Origin: Falsiroseomonas tokyonensis
GTDB lineage: Bacteria; Pseudomonadota; Alphaproteobacteria; Acetobacterales; Acetobacteraceae
Assembly (NCBI RefSeq): GCF_019024325.1
Contig: NZ_JAFNJS010000005.1
Span: 310,001-374,000, forward strand
DNA: 64,000 bases
Direction of reading: 5' to 3'
Shown piece by piece: positions 44,447 through 53,992 of this stretch (positions within the stretch are counted from its first letter, which is position 1; each line of letters opens with the position of its first letter). Made by a program: the position numbers and the translations under genes. The notes below the pieces were generated by a model. That model was not told the DNA's origin. It saw nothing but the letters and a program-made list of their open reading frames with translations, and searched no databases.

Positions 44447-46414
44447 TCAGGTCGCGGCCGGCCAGCGCGGCGCGGGCGCCGCGGCGCTGCCGTCCGGGCC
44501 GGACGCGGTGGCGGGGGCGGCGCGGCGGAAGACCAGCGTGAACTCCGCGCCCATGCCGCTATCCTCCGGCGCATTGGCCGCGATGATCCGGCCGCCGAGG
44601 CCGCGCATGATGGTGCGGGAGATGGACAGGCCCAGCCCGGTGCCCAGGCCGGGCGGCTTGGTGGTGTAGAAGGGCTCGAAGAGCTTCTCCAGCACCTCCG
44701 GCGCCAGGCCTGGGCCGGTATCCAACACCCGTAGCGTCACCACCTCGGACTCGCCGCGCCCCACCTCGGCCTCGATGCGCAGGCGCCGGCGTTCGGGCGG
44801 GCGTTCCAGCAGGGCGTCGCGCGCATTCAGCACCAGGTTCAGTAGCACCTGCTCCACCAGGATGATCTGCCCGACCACCGGCGGCAGCACATCCGGCAGG
44901 CGCAGCTGCACCTGCACGCCGGCATCGCGCAGCGCCTGGCCGGCCAGCACCATCATCCCCTGCACGGCGGCGCCGAGATCCACCGGCTCCAGCGCCGAGA
45001 CATCGACGCGGGAGAAGGCGCGCAGCTGGGTGACGATGGCCTTGGCACGATCGGCCTGCGCCATGATGCGGCGCAGCCGGACCAGGGCCTCGGCCAGGCC
45101 CTCCTCGCCTTCCTCCAGCGCCTCCGCCGCGTTTTCCGCGGCGAGCGACATGATGGCGATGGGCTGGTTCAGCTCATGCGCCAGCCCCGCCGCCATCTCC
45201 CCCAGCGTGGCGAACTTGGCGGCGGTCGCGGCCTGCAGCGCCAGCTCGCGCTCCGCCGAGATATCCTCCAGCGCACCCGCCACCTCGATCCCCGCCGTGG
45301 TGCGGGCGGTGGCGCGCAGCGTCTCCCGCAGCCACATCCAGGCGCCATCGGCGCGGCGGAAGCGGAATTCGGCGGTGGCGGTGGCCTCCCGCCGCAGCCG
45401 GTCCTCGATCTCGGGGCCCAGCGGCAGGCTGGCGGCATCGATGCCGCGCAGGCGCCAGCCCGGGCGCAGCGCCGCTTCCGGCGTCCAGCCGGTCAGCCGC
45501 TCGATCGCCGGGCCGATCTCGGTCAGGCGCAGTGCGCCGCCCGCATCGATGATGCCGCGATAGCCGACAGCGGGCAGCGCTTCCTCCAACGGCTGCGCGC
45601 CGGGCCGCCCGGCCGGCGGCCGCCGCAGCAAGGCCAGGCTTAGCGCCAGCAGGCTGGCCAGCAGCGCGCCGAGCCAGGCGAGCCAGCCGGCCTCCGCCGC
45701 CGCCTGCGCCAGCGGCCGCGGGTCATAGGCCGCCAGCAGCACCAGCTCCGGCATCACCGGCATGGTCGCGAGCACGAGCGCCGGTAGCCCGCCCCCGGCC
45801 GGGCGCAGCAGCGGCCCTGCCTGGGGCGGCGCCGGCCAGGCGGCGCCCGGCGGCGCGGCGCCACCGCTGGCCAGCGGCATGCCATCCGGCCGCAGCAGCG
45901 CCAGGCCGAGGCCGGGCAGCAGCGCGGAATCACCCAGCGCGGCCTCCAGCCGCCGTGGATCCAGCGCCACCACCGCGATGCCGGCGAAGCTGCCGCGCGC
46001 ATCGGCCAGGGGCTGGCTGGCCAGCAGGCTGCGCGGCCCGCCCGGCAGGTCCAGCAGGGCAGGGGTCAGCAGCAGCTCCGCCCGCCCGGCGCGGTGCCGG
46101 GCGAAGGCCTCGCGCTCCGCCAGGGACCGACCGACCAGCGGCGCGTGGCTGGACCAGGTGACGCGGCCATTGGCGTCTGTGACCGCCGCGAATTGCAGAC
46201 CCTCGCGCCCCAGCCGCCCGGCCCAGCCGGCGGGCAAGCCACGCGGCTCGATCGCCGCGAGCAGTTCCAGCGCGGTCTCGAGCGGCAGCGCCACCTGCCG
46301 CCGAGCGGCCTGCACGGCGCCTTCCGCCACGGCGAGCGCCGCCTGCTCGGCCTGCTCCGTGCGGTCCTGCGCGAACCAGGCGGCCGCGCCCCAGGCCAGC
46401 CCGGAGACGACCAC
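44447..46414 (-). CDS. PAS-containing sensor histidine kinase
   Basis: 655 residues from GTG 46414. N-terminal membrane helix (MVVSGLAWGAAAWFA), extracytoplasmic sensor about residues 20-230, second helix (AWLGALLASLLALSLALL), PAS domain about 260-385, HisKA with His413 in AAGLAHELNQPIAIM, and HATPase with LVLNARDALLE, DTGPGL and GLGTGLGLSI. This is a FixL/DctB-like HPK4 kinase. It converges with the receiver gene and may phosphorylate it. The start is uncertain: the ATG at 46461 is in another frame (see findings). Confidence 0.88.
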   Translation of the reverse strand: MVVSGLAWGAAAWFAQDRTEQAEQAALAVAEGAVQAARRQVALPLETALELLAAIEPRGLPAGWAGRLGREGLQFAAVTDANGRVTWSSHAPLVGRSLAEREAFARHRAGRAELLLTPALLDLPGGPRSLLASQPLADARGSFAGIAVVALDPRRLEAALGDSALLPGLGLALLRPDGMPLASGGAAPPGAAWPAPPQAGPLLRPAGGGLPALVLATMPVMPELVLLAAYDPRPLAQAAAEAGWLAWLGALLASLLALSLALLRRPPAGRPGAQPLEEALPAVGYRGIIDAGGALRLTEIGPAIERLTGWTPEAALRPGWRLRGIDAASLPLGPEIEDRLRREATATAEFRFRRADGAWMWLRETLRATARTTAGIEVAGALEDISAERELALQAATAAKFATLGEMAAGLAHELNQPIAIMSLAAENAAEALEEGEEGLAEALVRLRRIMAQADRAKAIVTQLRAFSRVDVSALEPVDLGAAVQGMMVLAGQALRDAGVQVQLRLPDVLPPVVGQIILVEQVLLNLVLNARDALLERPPERRRLRIEAEVGRGESEVVTLRVLDTGPGLAPEVLEKLFEPFYTTKPPGLGTGLGLSISRTIMRGLGGRIIAANAPEDSGMGAEFTLVFRRAAPATASGPDGSAAAPAPRWPAAT

Positions 46415-46604
46415 GCCCGCCAGAAGGGCCGCGCGGCGCGGGGCGGCGGGGCGGTCTGCATGGGGCAGGTGCTTGCGGGCGATGGGATCAGGCCCCTTTC
46501 ACCGGGCAAAGAGTCGAGCAGCGTTACCGGATTCGGCACCGAGTCGCATCGCAGGATAAGCCATGCTTCGCGAAGCCGCACCCGCAACGGGCTGGCCTTG
46601 TGGG

Positions 46605-46778
46605 GCCTAGGGCCTGCGGAAAGTTGGGGCCGGAATGTGGCCGGCGAGGGGTTTTTCGGGCTGGGAAGGGAGCCAGCGGAGCCGATGGCTTTCCATCGGC
46701 GAGCATGGTGGACAGCACCCAGCGCGGAAAAGCACCGCGCGGACGCGCCCGCAGCTCAACTGTCCGCAGGCCCTAGGC
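46605..46778. repeat. 174-bp element bounded by 22-bp inverted repeats
   Basis: Left arm 46605-46626 begins GCCTAGGGCCTGCGGA and right arm 46757-46778 ends TCCGCAGGCCCTAGGC. The arms pair over 22 bases with one mismatch. The interior (130 bases) carries GCCGATGG/CCATCGGC and no ORF of note. The right arm contains the glycosyltransferase stop codon (46773-46775). It occupies most of the 358-base gap between the kinase start and this gene. It could be a miniature inverted-repeat element or a long structured RNA. Confidence 0.65.
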
Positions 46779-48953
46779 TTCGGCGCGTTCCAGCGCCCCC
46801 AGCCGCGCGGCCAGGTCGTCCTCCCGGCACAGCATCAGCCCGATCAGCCCGGCCCCCACCACGCGGTGAAAGCGGTCGCCCAGCGGCACGCCATCGCCAT
46901 TGTCGAAATCCACCGCCAAGCCGCCCTGGCCGCATTCCGCCTGCAGCACGCAGCGGACCGTCTCGCCCGGCTGCAGATCCAGCCCCCGCCAGGGGCCGGG
47001 CTGCGTCCCACGGGCGCGCAGACGCAGCGCGAGCGGCCGGGGTGGTGCGCGCAATTCCAGCACCAGGCGCATCGGCGTGCCGGCGGGCTGGTCCGTCGGC
47101 AGGGAGAGGGTGGCGATGCCGTCACGCATCCAGACGCCGAACTCCTCCTGCCACCACCAGGCCAGGCCATCACGCACCCGTTCCGCCCAGGCCATGGCGA
47201 GGGAGGGCAGACCCTCGCCGCGCCAGCCCATCGGCAGGTGGCGGCCGAGCGGCAGCAGGCGCGGCGCCTCGGGCGGCTCCTCGGGCTCGGCCAGGGCGGC
47301 CAGCACCTCCCGCGCCGCATCCGGCCAGTCGCGCCGGGCGGCGCCGCGGTCGATGCGGGATTCGAGGGCGGCGCGCTGCGCCGGATCGGTCAGCAGCATC
47401 TCCAGCTTCGCGACCAGGTCCGGCTGGTCCTGCGGGGCGAAGAAGACCGCGCCCGGGGCGCCGGCCTCCAGCAGGCCGGAATGGGCGGGGATCACGGCGA
47501 GCTTGCCGGCGGCCAGGCTCTCGCTGACCGGCAGGCCCCAGCCCTCATGGAAGGAGTTGTAGACGGTGAACAGGCAGCGCCCATAAAGCCCGGCCAAAGC
47601 GAGGTCGGAGACGCCGGACTGCACCGTGACCTTGCGCTTCAGGTCCGGCGAACCCTCCAGCAGCGCCAGCGCCGCATCCGCCCGCCAGCCCGGGCGGCCG
47701 ACGCAGACCAGCCGCGGCACGCGATCCGCCCCCAGCCGGCGGATCAGCGACAGCCAGGCCTGGAAGACCATCAGATGGTTCTTCCGCGATTCCAGCGTCG
47801 CGACGAACAGGACGAAGTCCTCGCCGGGGCGGGGAGTGCGCAGGGCCTCGGCGGCCTGGGCGGCGGCGATGGGGGAAGCGCCGGCCTCGGCGGCCAGGCG
47901 GATCAGCCGCGCCGGCGCCACCGGGCCGAGCGGCGCGGCGAAGCGGGCATGGTCGGCGATGGTGGCCCGCGAATTGGCGAGGATGCCATCCGCATGCAGC
48001 GACAGCGCGGCGAACCAGCGGGCATAGAGCCGCACCGTCAGGTCCAGGCAATGCTCCGGCATGGCCAGCGGCACGCAGTCATGCACGAAGGCGACATAGC
48101 GGATGGGGATGGTCGCGCGCAGCCGGCGCAATCCCCGGAAATACTCCTGCACCCCCCAGGCATTGCCCAGCGAGCAGAGCGTGCAGCCGGCGACGATCGG
48201 CGCATCCGGCCGGGCATCGGCCGTGGCGAGGGCGGCGGTGGCGCTGCGCCAGGCCGGGTCGTCCTCGCGCCCGCCGATGCGGGCCAGCGCCAGCACGCGG
48301 CGGAAGGCCGCTTCCTCGACATGCCACCAGCGCCAGGTGCCGCCATCGAAGGCCACCAGGACCACATTGGCCGGGCGCTGCGGGCTGGCCAGCAGGGCGC
48401 CGAGAATGCCCATCTGCACGCGCTGGATGCCGGTGGGGGTGCGGGCGGCGCGCAGATAGTCCAGCAGGTCCGTCACATCGAAGGCGAGCTGCGTCGGCGG
48501 GCCGGTCGGACGGGGCGGCGGGGCCCGGTAGGGGTCCTCCGGCGGGGGCTCCGTGCGATGGCGCAGCAGGGCGACGACATGGCGCAGGTCGGGGCTGCCC
48601 GGGGCGAGGGCCAGGGCGCGGGCCAGCGCCTCCGCCGCCTCTCGCCCGCGGCCCAGGAAGCGCAGCACGTGGCCGGCCTGCAGCACCGGGTCCGGATCGT
48701 CCGGCGCCAGCATCGCGGCATGCCGGTAATGCGGCAGGGCGCCTTCCGGGTCGCCCTGTTCCTTGCGGGTATGGCCGAGCTGGACGTGGATCTGCCAATG
48801 CCGCGGGCGCTCGGCCAGGTATTCGCGATAGGCCGCCTCCGCCCCCGCCCAGTCCCGCGCGTCGCGCAGCGCATCGGCGCGGGCGCGGATCGCATCCGGG
48901 CTGGGAGGCCCGGTGGGGGGCTCGGGGTGGTCGGGCGCCAGGTCCTCTTCCAT
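46773..48953 (-). CDS. Family 4 glycosyltransferase with N-terminal TPR domain
   Basis: 726 residues. Residues about 15-125 are TPR units (AGAEAAYREYLAERPRHWQI, LPHYRHAAMLAPDDPDPVLQ). A GT-B glycosyltransferase follows: LAFDVTDLLDYL, AFVHDCVPL, ILANSRATIADHA, FVLFVATLESRKNHL, and the nucleotide-sugar-binding SFHEGWGLPVSESLAAGK. About the last 130 residues form a beta-rich domain (MRLVLELRAPPRPLALRLRA) seen in some polysaccharide-related transferases. It transfers a sugar to an acceptor, probably in surface polysaccharide synthesis along with rfb and galU products. Confidence 0.88.
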   Translation of the reverse strand: MEEDLAPDHPEPPTGPPSPDAIRARADALRDARDWAGAEAAYREYLAERPRHWQIHVQLGHTRKEQGDPEGALPHYRHAAMLAPDDPDPVLQAGHVLRFLGRGREAAEALARALALAPGSPDLRHVVALLRHRTEPPPEDPYRAPPPRPTGPPTQLAFDVTDLLDYLRAARTPTGIQRVQMGILGALLASPQRPANVVLVAFDGGTWRWWHVEEAAFRRVLALARIGGREDDPAWRSATAALATADARPDAPIVAGCTLCSLGNAWGVQEYFRGLRRLRATIPIRYVAFVHDCVPLAMPEHCLDLTVRLYARWFAALSLHADGILANSRATIADHARFAAPLGPVAPARLIRLAAEAGASPIAAAQAAEALRTPRPGEDFVLFVATLESRKNHLMVFQAWLSLIRRLGADRVPRLVCVGRPGWRADAALALLEGSPDLKRKVTVQSGVSDLALAGLYGRCLFTVYNSFHEGWGLPVSESLAAGKLAVIPAHSGLLEAGAPGAVFFAPQDQPDLVAKLEMLLTDPAQRAALESRIDRGAARRDWPDAAREVLAALAEPEEPPEAPRLLPLGRHLPMGWRGEGLPSLAMAWAERVRDGLAWWWQEEFGVWMRDGIATLSLPTDQPAGTPMRLVLELRAPPRPLALRLRARGTQPGPWRGLDLQPGETVRCVLQAECGQGGLAVDFDNGDGVPLGDRFHRVVGAGLIGLMLCREDDLAARLGALERAEA

Positions 48954-49014
48954 CCTTCGGGTCGTCTCCGCTGCGCTGCCTGATTAGCTGATCCGGGCGC
49001 CGTGCGGAATCGCC

Positions 49015-50084
<1,070 letters not shown>

Positions 50085-50085
<1 letters not shown>

Positions 50086-51008
50086 TACTTCTCAGTCTCC
50101 GTCAGGCCCTTCACGAACCAGCGCTGCATGAACACCACCACTGCCACGGGCGGCAGCATGGCGAGCACGGCGGTGGCCATGATGATGTTCCATTCGTTCT
50201 GCGCGTCGCCATTGCCGATCATCTTGGTCATGCCGACGACGACCGTCTCGAGGTCCCGGTCGGAGACGATGAGCAGGGGCCAGAGATACTGGTTCCAGCC
50301 ATAGATGAAGAGGATGACGAAGAGCGCCGCGATGTTCGTGACCGACAGCGGCAGCACGACATCCTTGAAGAAGCGCAGCGGCCCGGCGCCGTCTATCTTG
50401 GCCGCTTCCACATATTCGTCCGGGATGGTCAGGAAGAACTGCCGGAACAGCAGCGTGGCGGTGGCCGAGGCGATCAGCGGCACCACCAGCCCGGTCATGG
50501 TGTTGATCAGCCCGAGGTTCACCATCACCTCGAAGGTCGGGATGATCCGCACCTCGACCGGCAGCATGAGGGTGATGAAGATCAGCCAGAAGGCGATCAT
50601 GCGGCCGGGGAAGCTGAAGAAGACCACGGCATAGGCCGAGAGCAGGGAGATCGCGATCTTCCCCACCGCGATCAGCACCGCCATGTTCAGGCTGTTCCAC
50701 AGCATCACCCAGGCGGGGACGGAGCGCGTGGTGCGCGTGGCCTCGCCGCCCGTCATCCAGGCGGAGACGTAGTTGGAGATGCCGAGCGGCCCGAACCACA
50801 GCGGCACGTCGCCGCGGCCGATGGTGGAGGCGTCATGCGTCGAGCCGACCAGCGTCAGCCAGATCGGGAAGGCGAAGATCAGCACGCCCAGCGTCAGCGT
50901 GACATAGGCGATCCAGCGGTTGCGCGCATTGCGGCGCAGCGTGGCGCGGGCGAGGCGGTCTTCATTGCCCTCTCCCCCCTGGAGGAGAGGGTTGAGTGAG
51001 GGGGTCAT
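50085..51008 (-). CDS. ugpE: sn-Glycerol-3-phosphate ABC transporter permease UgpE
   Basis: 307 residues from ATG 51008 (CAAGG about 6 bases upstream); starts at 51050 or 51053 would add up to 15 residues. Six membrane helices and the permease loop EYVEAAKIDGAGPLRFFKDVVLPLS. The first dozen residues (TPSLNPLLQGGEGNE) are encoded by a CCCTCTCC/GGAGAGGG palindrome (50968-50991), so a repeat has become part of the N-terminus. It pairs with UgpA, from which it is separated by the DUF559 gene on the other strand. Confidence 0.93.
50968..51004. repeat. CCCTCTCC/GGAGAGGG palindrome R1 (inside ugpE)
   Basis: CCCTCTCC (50968-50975) with GGAGAGGG (50984-50991), then tail TTGAGTGAGGGGG pointing toward the DUF559 gene. 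It shares core and tail style with R2 and R3 at 51404-51571. Confidence 0.8.
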
Positions 51009-51055
51009 TGCAGCCTTGCCCGAACCAAGATCGTTGCGCGATGCTTTCATCACCG

Positions 51056-51403
51056 ATGCCTATCCCGAACCTGCACGACCGCGCCCGACGCCTGCGTCGG
51101 GATGCGACAGACGCCGAGCTGATCCTCTGGCGCCTGCTGCGAACCCGGCAGGTGGCGCTGAAATTCCGACGTCAGCATCCCGTGCCGCCCTACGTCGCGG
51201 ACTTCGCCTGCGTCGCGTTGCGGCTGGTGGTGGAGTTGGATGGCGGGCAGCACGGCGGCCCGCGCGATGTGGCGCGGGATACGGCGATGCGCGCCAAGGG
51301 TTGGATCGTGCTGCGCTACTGGAACAATGAGGTGCTGGAGAATCCGGACGGTGTGCTTGCGGATATCCTGCGTGTGGCAGCGGAGGTGAAGCCGGCGCCA
51401 TAA
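51056..51403 (+). CDS. DUF559 (Vsr-like) endonuclease inserted in the ugp operon
   Basis: 115 residues from ATG 51056. DUF559 pattern: ATDAELILWRLLRTRQ, FRRQHPVPPYVADFAC with the Asp, LVVELDGGQHGG with the Glu and D/Q, and RAKGWIVLRYWNNEV at the end. This is a PD-(D/E)XK fold related to very-short-patch-repair nucleases; no cognate methylase is near. It lies opposite to ugpB-A-E-C and splits that operon between ugpA and ugpE. Its TAA is directly followed by palindrome R2, and R1 lies 52 bases before its start. Confidence 0.85.
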   Translation: MPIPNLHDRARRLRRDATDAELILWRLLRTRQVALKFRRQHPVPPYVADFACVALRLVVELDGGQHGGPRDVARDTAMRAKGWIVLRYWNNEVLENPDGVLADILRVAAEVKPAP

Positions 51404-51445
51404 GCCCTCTCCACCCAACGGGGGGAGAGGGTTTGGGTGAGGGGG
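51404..51445. repeat. CCCTCTCC/GGAGAGGG palindrome R2
   Basis: CCCTCTCC (51405-51412) and GGAGAGGG (51424-51431) followed by TTTGGGTGAGGGGGG. Begins at the base after the DUF559 stop codon. Same orientation as R1, inverted relative to R3. Confidence 0.85.
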
Positions 51446-51524
51446 GCTGCGCAGGCTGGAAACAGCCCTGCGGCTAGCGCTGTGCTTCCGTCCCTGCCAG
51501 CACGGCTCACGAAGATTGAGGGCA

Positions 51525-51571
51525 AAGCCCCCCTCACCCAACCCTCTCCCCCCGTCGGGGGGAGAGGGCTT
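51525..51571. repeat. CCCTCTCC/GGAGAGGG palindrome R3
   Basis: CCCCCCTCACCCAA followed by CCCTCTCC (51542-51549) and GGAGAGGG (51561-51568). Its tail is the complement of the R2 tail, so R2 and R3 form a head-to-head pair around about 80 bases, much like paired REP units. It ends 15 bases from the ugpA stop. Confidence 0.85.
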
Positions 51572-51585
51572 TCCATGGAAGTCCA

Positions 51586-52467
51586 TCAGTAATGCACCTT
51601 CCGCTCGATGAAGCGGAACTGCACCGCGGTCAGCAGGATCACGATCACCATCAGGATCACGCTCTGCGCGGCGGAGGAGCCGAAGTTCAGGTTCTGCACG
51701 CCGTCGACATAGACCTTGTAGATCAGCGTCGTCGTCGCCTGGCCCGGGCCGCCGCCGGTCAGCGCGTGGATCGTGCCGAAGGTGTCGAAGAAGGCGTAGA
51801 CGATATTGACCACCAGCAGGAAGAAGGAGGTGGGGGCCAGCAGGGGAAAAATGATCGTCCAGAAGCGCCGCATCGGCCGCGCGCCGTCGATCGCCGCCGC
51901 CTCCAGCACCGATTTCGGGATCGACTGCAGGCCCGCCATGAAGAAGATGAAGTTATAGGAGACCTGCTTCCAGGCCGCGGCCAGGATCACCAGCAGCAGC
52001 GCCTGGTCGCCGTTCAGCTTGTAGTCCCAGGGGACGCCGAGGCCGTTCAGCATGCGGCCGAAAAGCCCGATCTGCGGGTGGAACATGAACAGCCACAGCA
52101 CGGCGGCAATCGCCGGCGCCACGGCATAGGGCCAGATCAGCATGGTCTTGTAGGCGTTGGCGCCGCGGATCGCCTTGTCCGCCTGCACCGCGAGATACAG
52201 CGCCGCCGCCAGCGCCAGGAAGGCGACGGAGGTGGAGAAGATCACAGTGGTCCAGCCGGAGGCCAGGTAGTTCGGGTCCGCCAGAACCTCGGTGAAATTC
52301 TCGAGGCCGACGAATTGCCGCGACAGGCCGAAGGCGTCTTCCCGCAGGAAGGATCCATAGATGGCCTGGCCCGCAGGCCAGAAGAAGAAGACCCCGGTGA
52401 TCAGAAGCTGCGGCAGCAGCAGCAGCCATGGCAGGGCGATGCCCTTGAAGATGACCTTCTTCCGCAA
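51586..52467 (-). CDS. ugpA: sn-Glycerol-3-phosphate ABC transporter permease UgpA
   Basis: 293 residues with six membrane helices. The first helix region ([22 protein letters not shown]) and the EAA loop [24 protein letters not shown] are typical of UgpA/MalF-like permeases. In the usual ugpBAEC order ugpE would follow directly; here 577 bases and the DUF559 gene intervene. Confidence 0.93.
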   Translation of the reverse strand: MRKKVIFKGIALPWLLLLPQLLITGVFFFWPAGQAIYGSFLREDAFGLSRQFVGLENFTEVLADPNYLASGWTTVIFSTSVAFLALAAALYLAVQADKAIRGANAYKTMLIWPYAVAPAIAAVLWLFMFHPQIGLFGRMLNGLGVPWDYKLNGDQALLLVILAAAWKQVSYNFIFFMAGLQSIPKSVLEAAAIDGARPMRRFWTIIFPLLAPTSFFLLVVNIVYAFFDTFGTIHALTGGGPGQATTTLIYKVYVDGVQNLNFGSSAAQSVILMVIVILLTAVQFRFIERKVHY

Positions 52468-52486
52468 CCCCCTGGTCCCCCTTCAA

Positions 52487-52542
52487 ATGCCAAAGGGGCG
52501 GGCGCAAGGCCCACCCCCCGGTTCACCTCAACGCTTTGGCAT
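52487..52542 (-). promoter_or_regulatory. Intercistronic hairpin after ugpB
   Basis: ATGCCAAAG (52487-52495) pairs with CTTTGGCAT (52534-52542), enclosing a second GC-rich stem (GGGGCGGGC with GCCCACCCC). It lies between ugpB and ugpA. Hairpins at this place in ABC operons commonly protect the binding-protein mRNA and lower downstream expression. Confidence 0.55.
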
Positions 52543-53894
52543 CAGCCGCCGCGATTCGCACGCTCGAAGTTGCGCAGCACCGCATTGCCGCGCGTCGTCA
52601 TGTTGGTCAGCGCCTGTTCCGGGGTCTGCTGGCCCTGCAGCGCGCGCTCCATCTCCTCCTGCATGATCACGCGGATCTCGACGAAGCCGCCGAGGCGGAT
52701 GCCGCGGGTATTCTCCGAGGAGGCGCCGCGCAGCATCTGCTCGATCGGCACATCGGCGCCGATATTGGCCGGCTGGTTGTAGAAGCCGGTGGCGCGGGCG
52801 GATTCGAAGCCGCTGCGGGTGATCGGCAGGTAGCCGGTGTCCATGTGCCACTTGCCGGCCACTTCCGGGCGGGCGGTGTAGGCGAAGAACTCGGCGATGC
52901 CGCGCAGCTCAGCCGCGCTGCGCTGGGTGTTCGGGCCGCGGTTCATCACCCAGAGGCTGGCGCCGCCGATGATGGCATTGGCCGGCTGCGTGCCCTCATA
53001 GGTCGGCAGCATGGCCACGCCCCAGTCGAAGCGCGCCTCCCGCTGCACCCGGGCGCGGAAGCCGGAGGAGGTGAGCATGATGGCGCATTCGCCGTTCGGG
53101 AACAGCGCCTCGCCGGCATTGTCGCGGCCGCCCCAGCGGAACAGGCCTTCCTTCTGCCAGTTCACCAGGTTGGTCAGGTGGCGCAGCACCAGCGGGTTGT
53201 TCACCCGCAGCTCCGCATTGGCGCCGCCGAAGCCGTTGCCCTGCGTCGCCAGCGGGATGTTGTGGATGGCGCTGAACTGCTCCAGGTGCAGCCAGGTCGG
53301 CCAGGCGGTCGACATCGGGCAGGCATGGCCGGAGGCCTTGAGCGCCTGCAGCGCCTGGCCGACGCCTTCCCAGGTGGTCGGGAACTGGTCGGCGTTCAGG
53401 TTGGCGCGGCGGAAGGCGTCCTTGTTGTAGTAGACGATGGCGGTGCTGCTGTTGAAGGGCATCGCCATCTGCCGGCCATCGGCGGCGGCATAGTAGCCGC
53501 GCACGCCGGGCAGGAAGTCGTCGAAGTTGATGTTCACGCCGGTCTGCGACAGCAGCTCATGCGTCGGGATGATGGCGCGGCCGGCATTGATCATGGTGCC
53601 GGTGCCGACCTCGAACATCTGCACCAGATGCGGCGCCTGGCCGGCGCGGAAGGCAGCGATGGCGGCGACCATCGTCTCCGGATAGCTGCCGCGGAAGGTC
53701 GGCACGATGCGGTACTGGGTCTGGCTGTCGTTGAAGCCGGCGACCAGGCGCTCCAGAAGCCCGCCCAGCGGCTGAGACAGGCCGTGCCAGAACTGGATCT
53801 CGGTGCGGTCCTGCGCTTGGGCCTGCCCCTGGGCGACAGGCCCGATCAGGCCAGCGAGCGCAACGGCGCCCGCCATCAATGTACGGCGGAACAT
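52542..53894 (-). CDS. ugpB: sn-Glycerol-3-phosphate-binding protein UgpB
   Basis: 450 residues from ATG 53894 (GGGGAGAG 9 bases upstream); the TTG at 53900 is rejected. Signal peptide MFRRTLMAGAVALAGLIGPVAQG, then EIQFWHGLSQPLGGLLERLVAGFN typical of UgpB. GGASLWVMNRGP and AEFFAYTARPEVAGKWHMDTGYLPITR support it. It captures glycerol-3-phosphate or its diesters in the periplasm. First gene of the ugpB-A-E-C cluster; a 98-base gap lies upstream. Confidence 0.95.
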   Translation of the reverse strand: MFRRTLMAGAVALAGLIGPVAQGQAQAQDRTEIQFWHGLSQPLGGLLERLVAGFNDSQTQYRIVPTFRGSYPETMVAAIAAFRAGQAPHLVQMFEVGTGTMINAGRAIIPTHELLSQTGVNINFDDFLPGVRGYYAAADGRQMAMPFNSSTAIVYYNKDAFRRANLNADQFPTTWEGVGQALQALKASGHACPMSTAWPTWLHLEQFSAIHNIPLATQGNGFGGANAELRVNNPLVLRHLTNLVNWQKEGLFRWGGRDNAGEALFPNGECAIMLTSSGFRARVQREARFDWGVAMLPTYEGTQPANAIIGGASLWVMNRGPNTQRSAAELRGIAEFFAYTARPEVAGKWHMDTGYLPITRSGFESARATGFYNQPANIGADVPIEQMLRGASSENTRGIRLGGFVEIRVIMQEEMERALQGQQTPEQALTNMTTRGNAVLRNFERANRGG

Positions 53895-53992
53895 GGGCAA
53901 ATCTCTCCCCGTGAAGGTGACGGCGGGCTCTAGACGGCCTGCGTTGCGGGGATTTTACAGTTTTATGTCAGTTGGGTGAAGGGGATGACTTC

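Noticed and set aside
50941-51600. Insertion sequence at the DUF559 locus
   Set aside because: No transposase or long terminal inverted repeats beyond the palindromes, and no target duplication could be seen.
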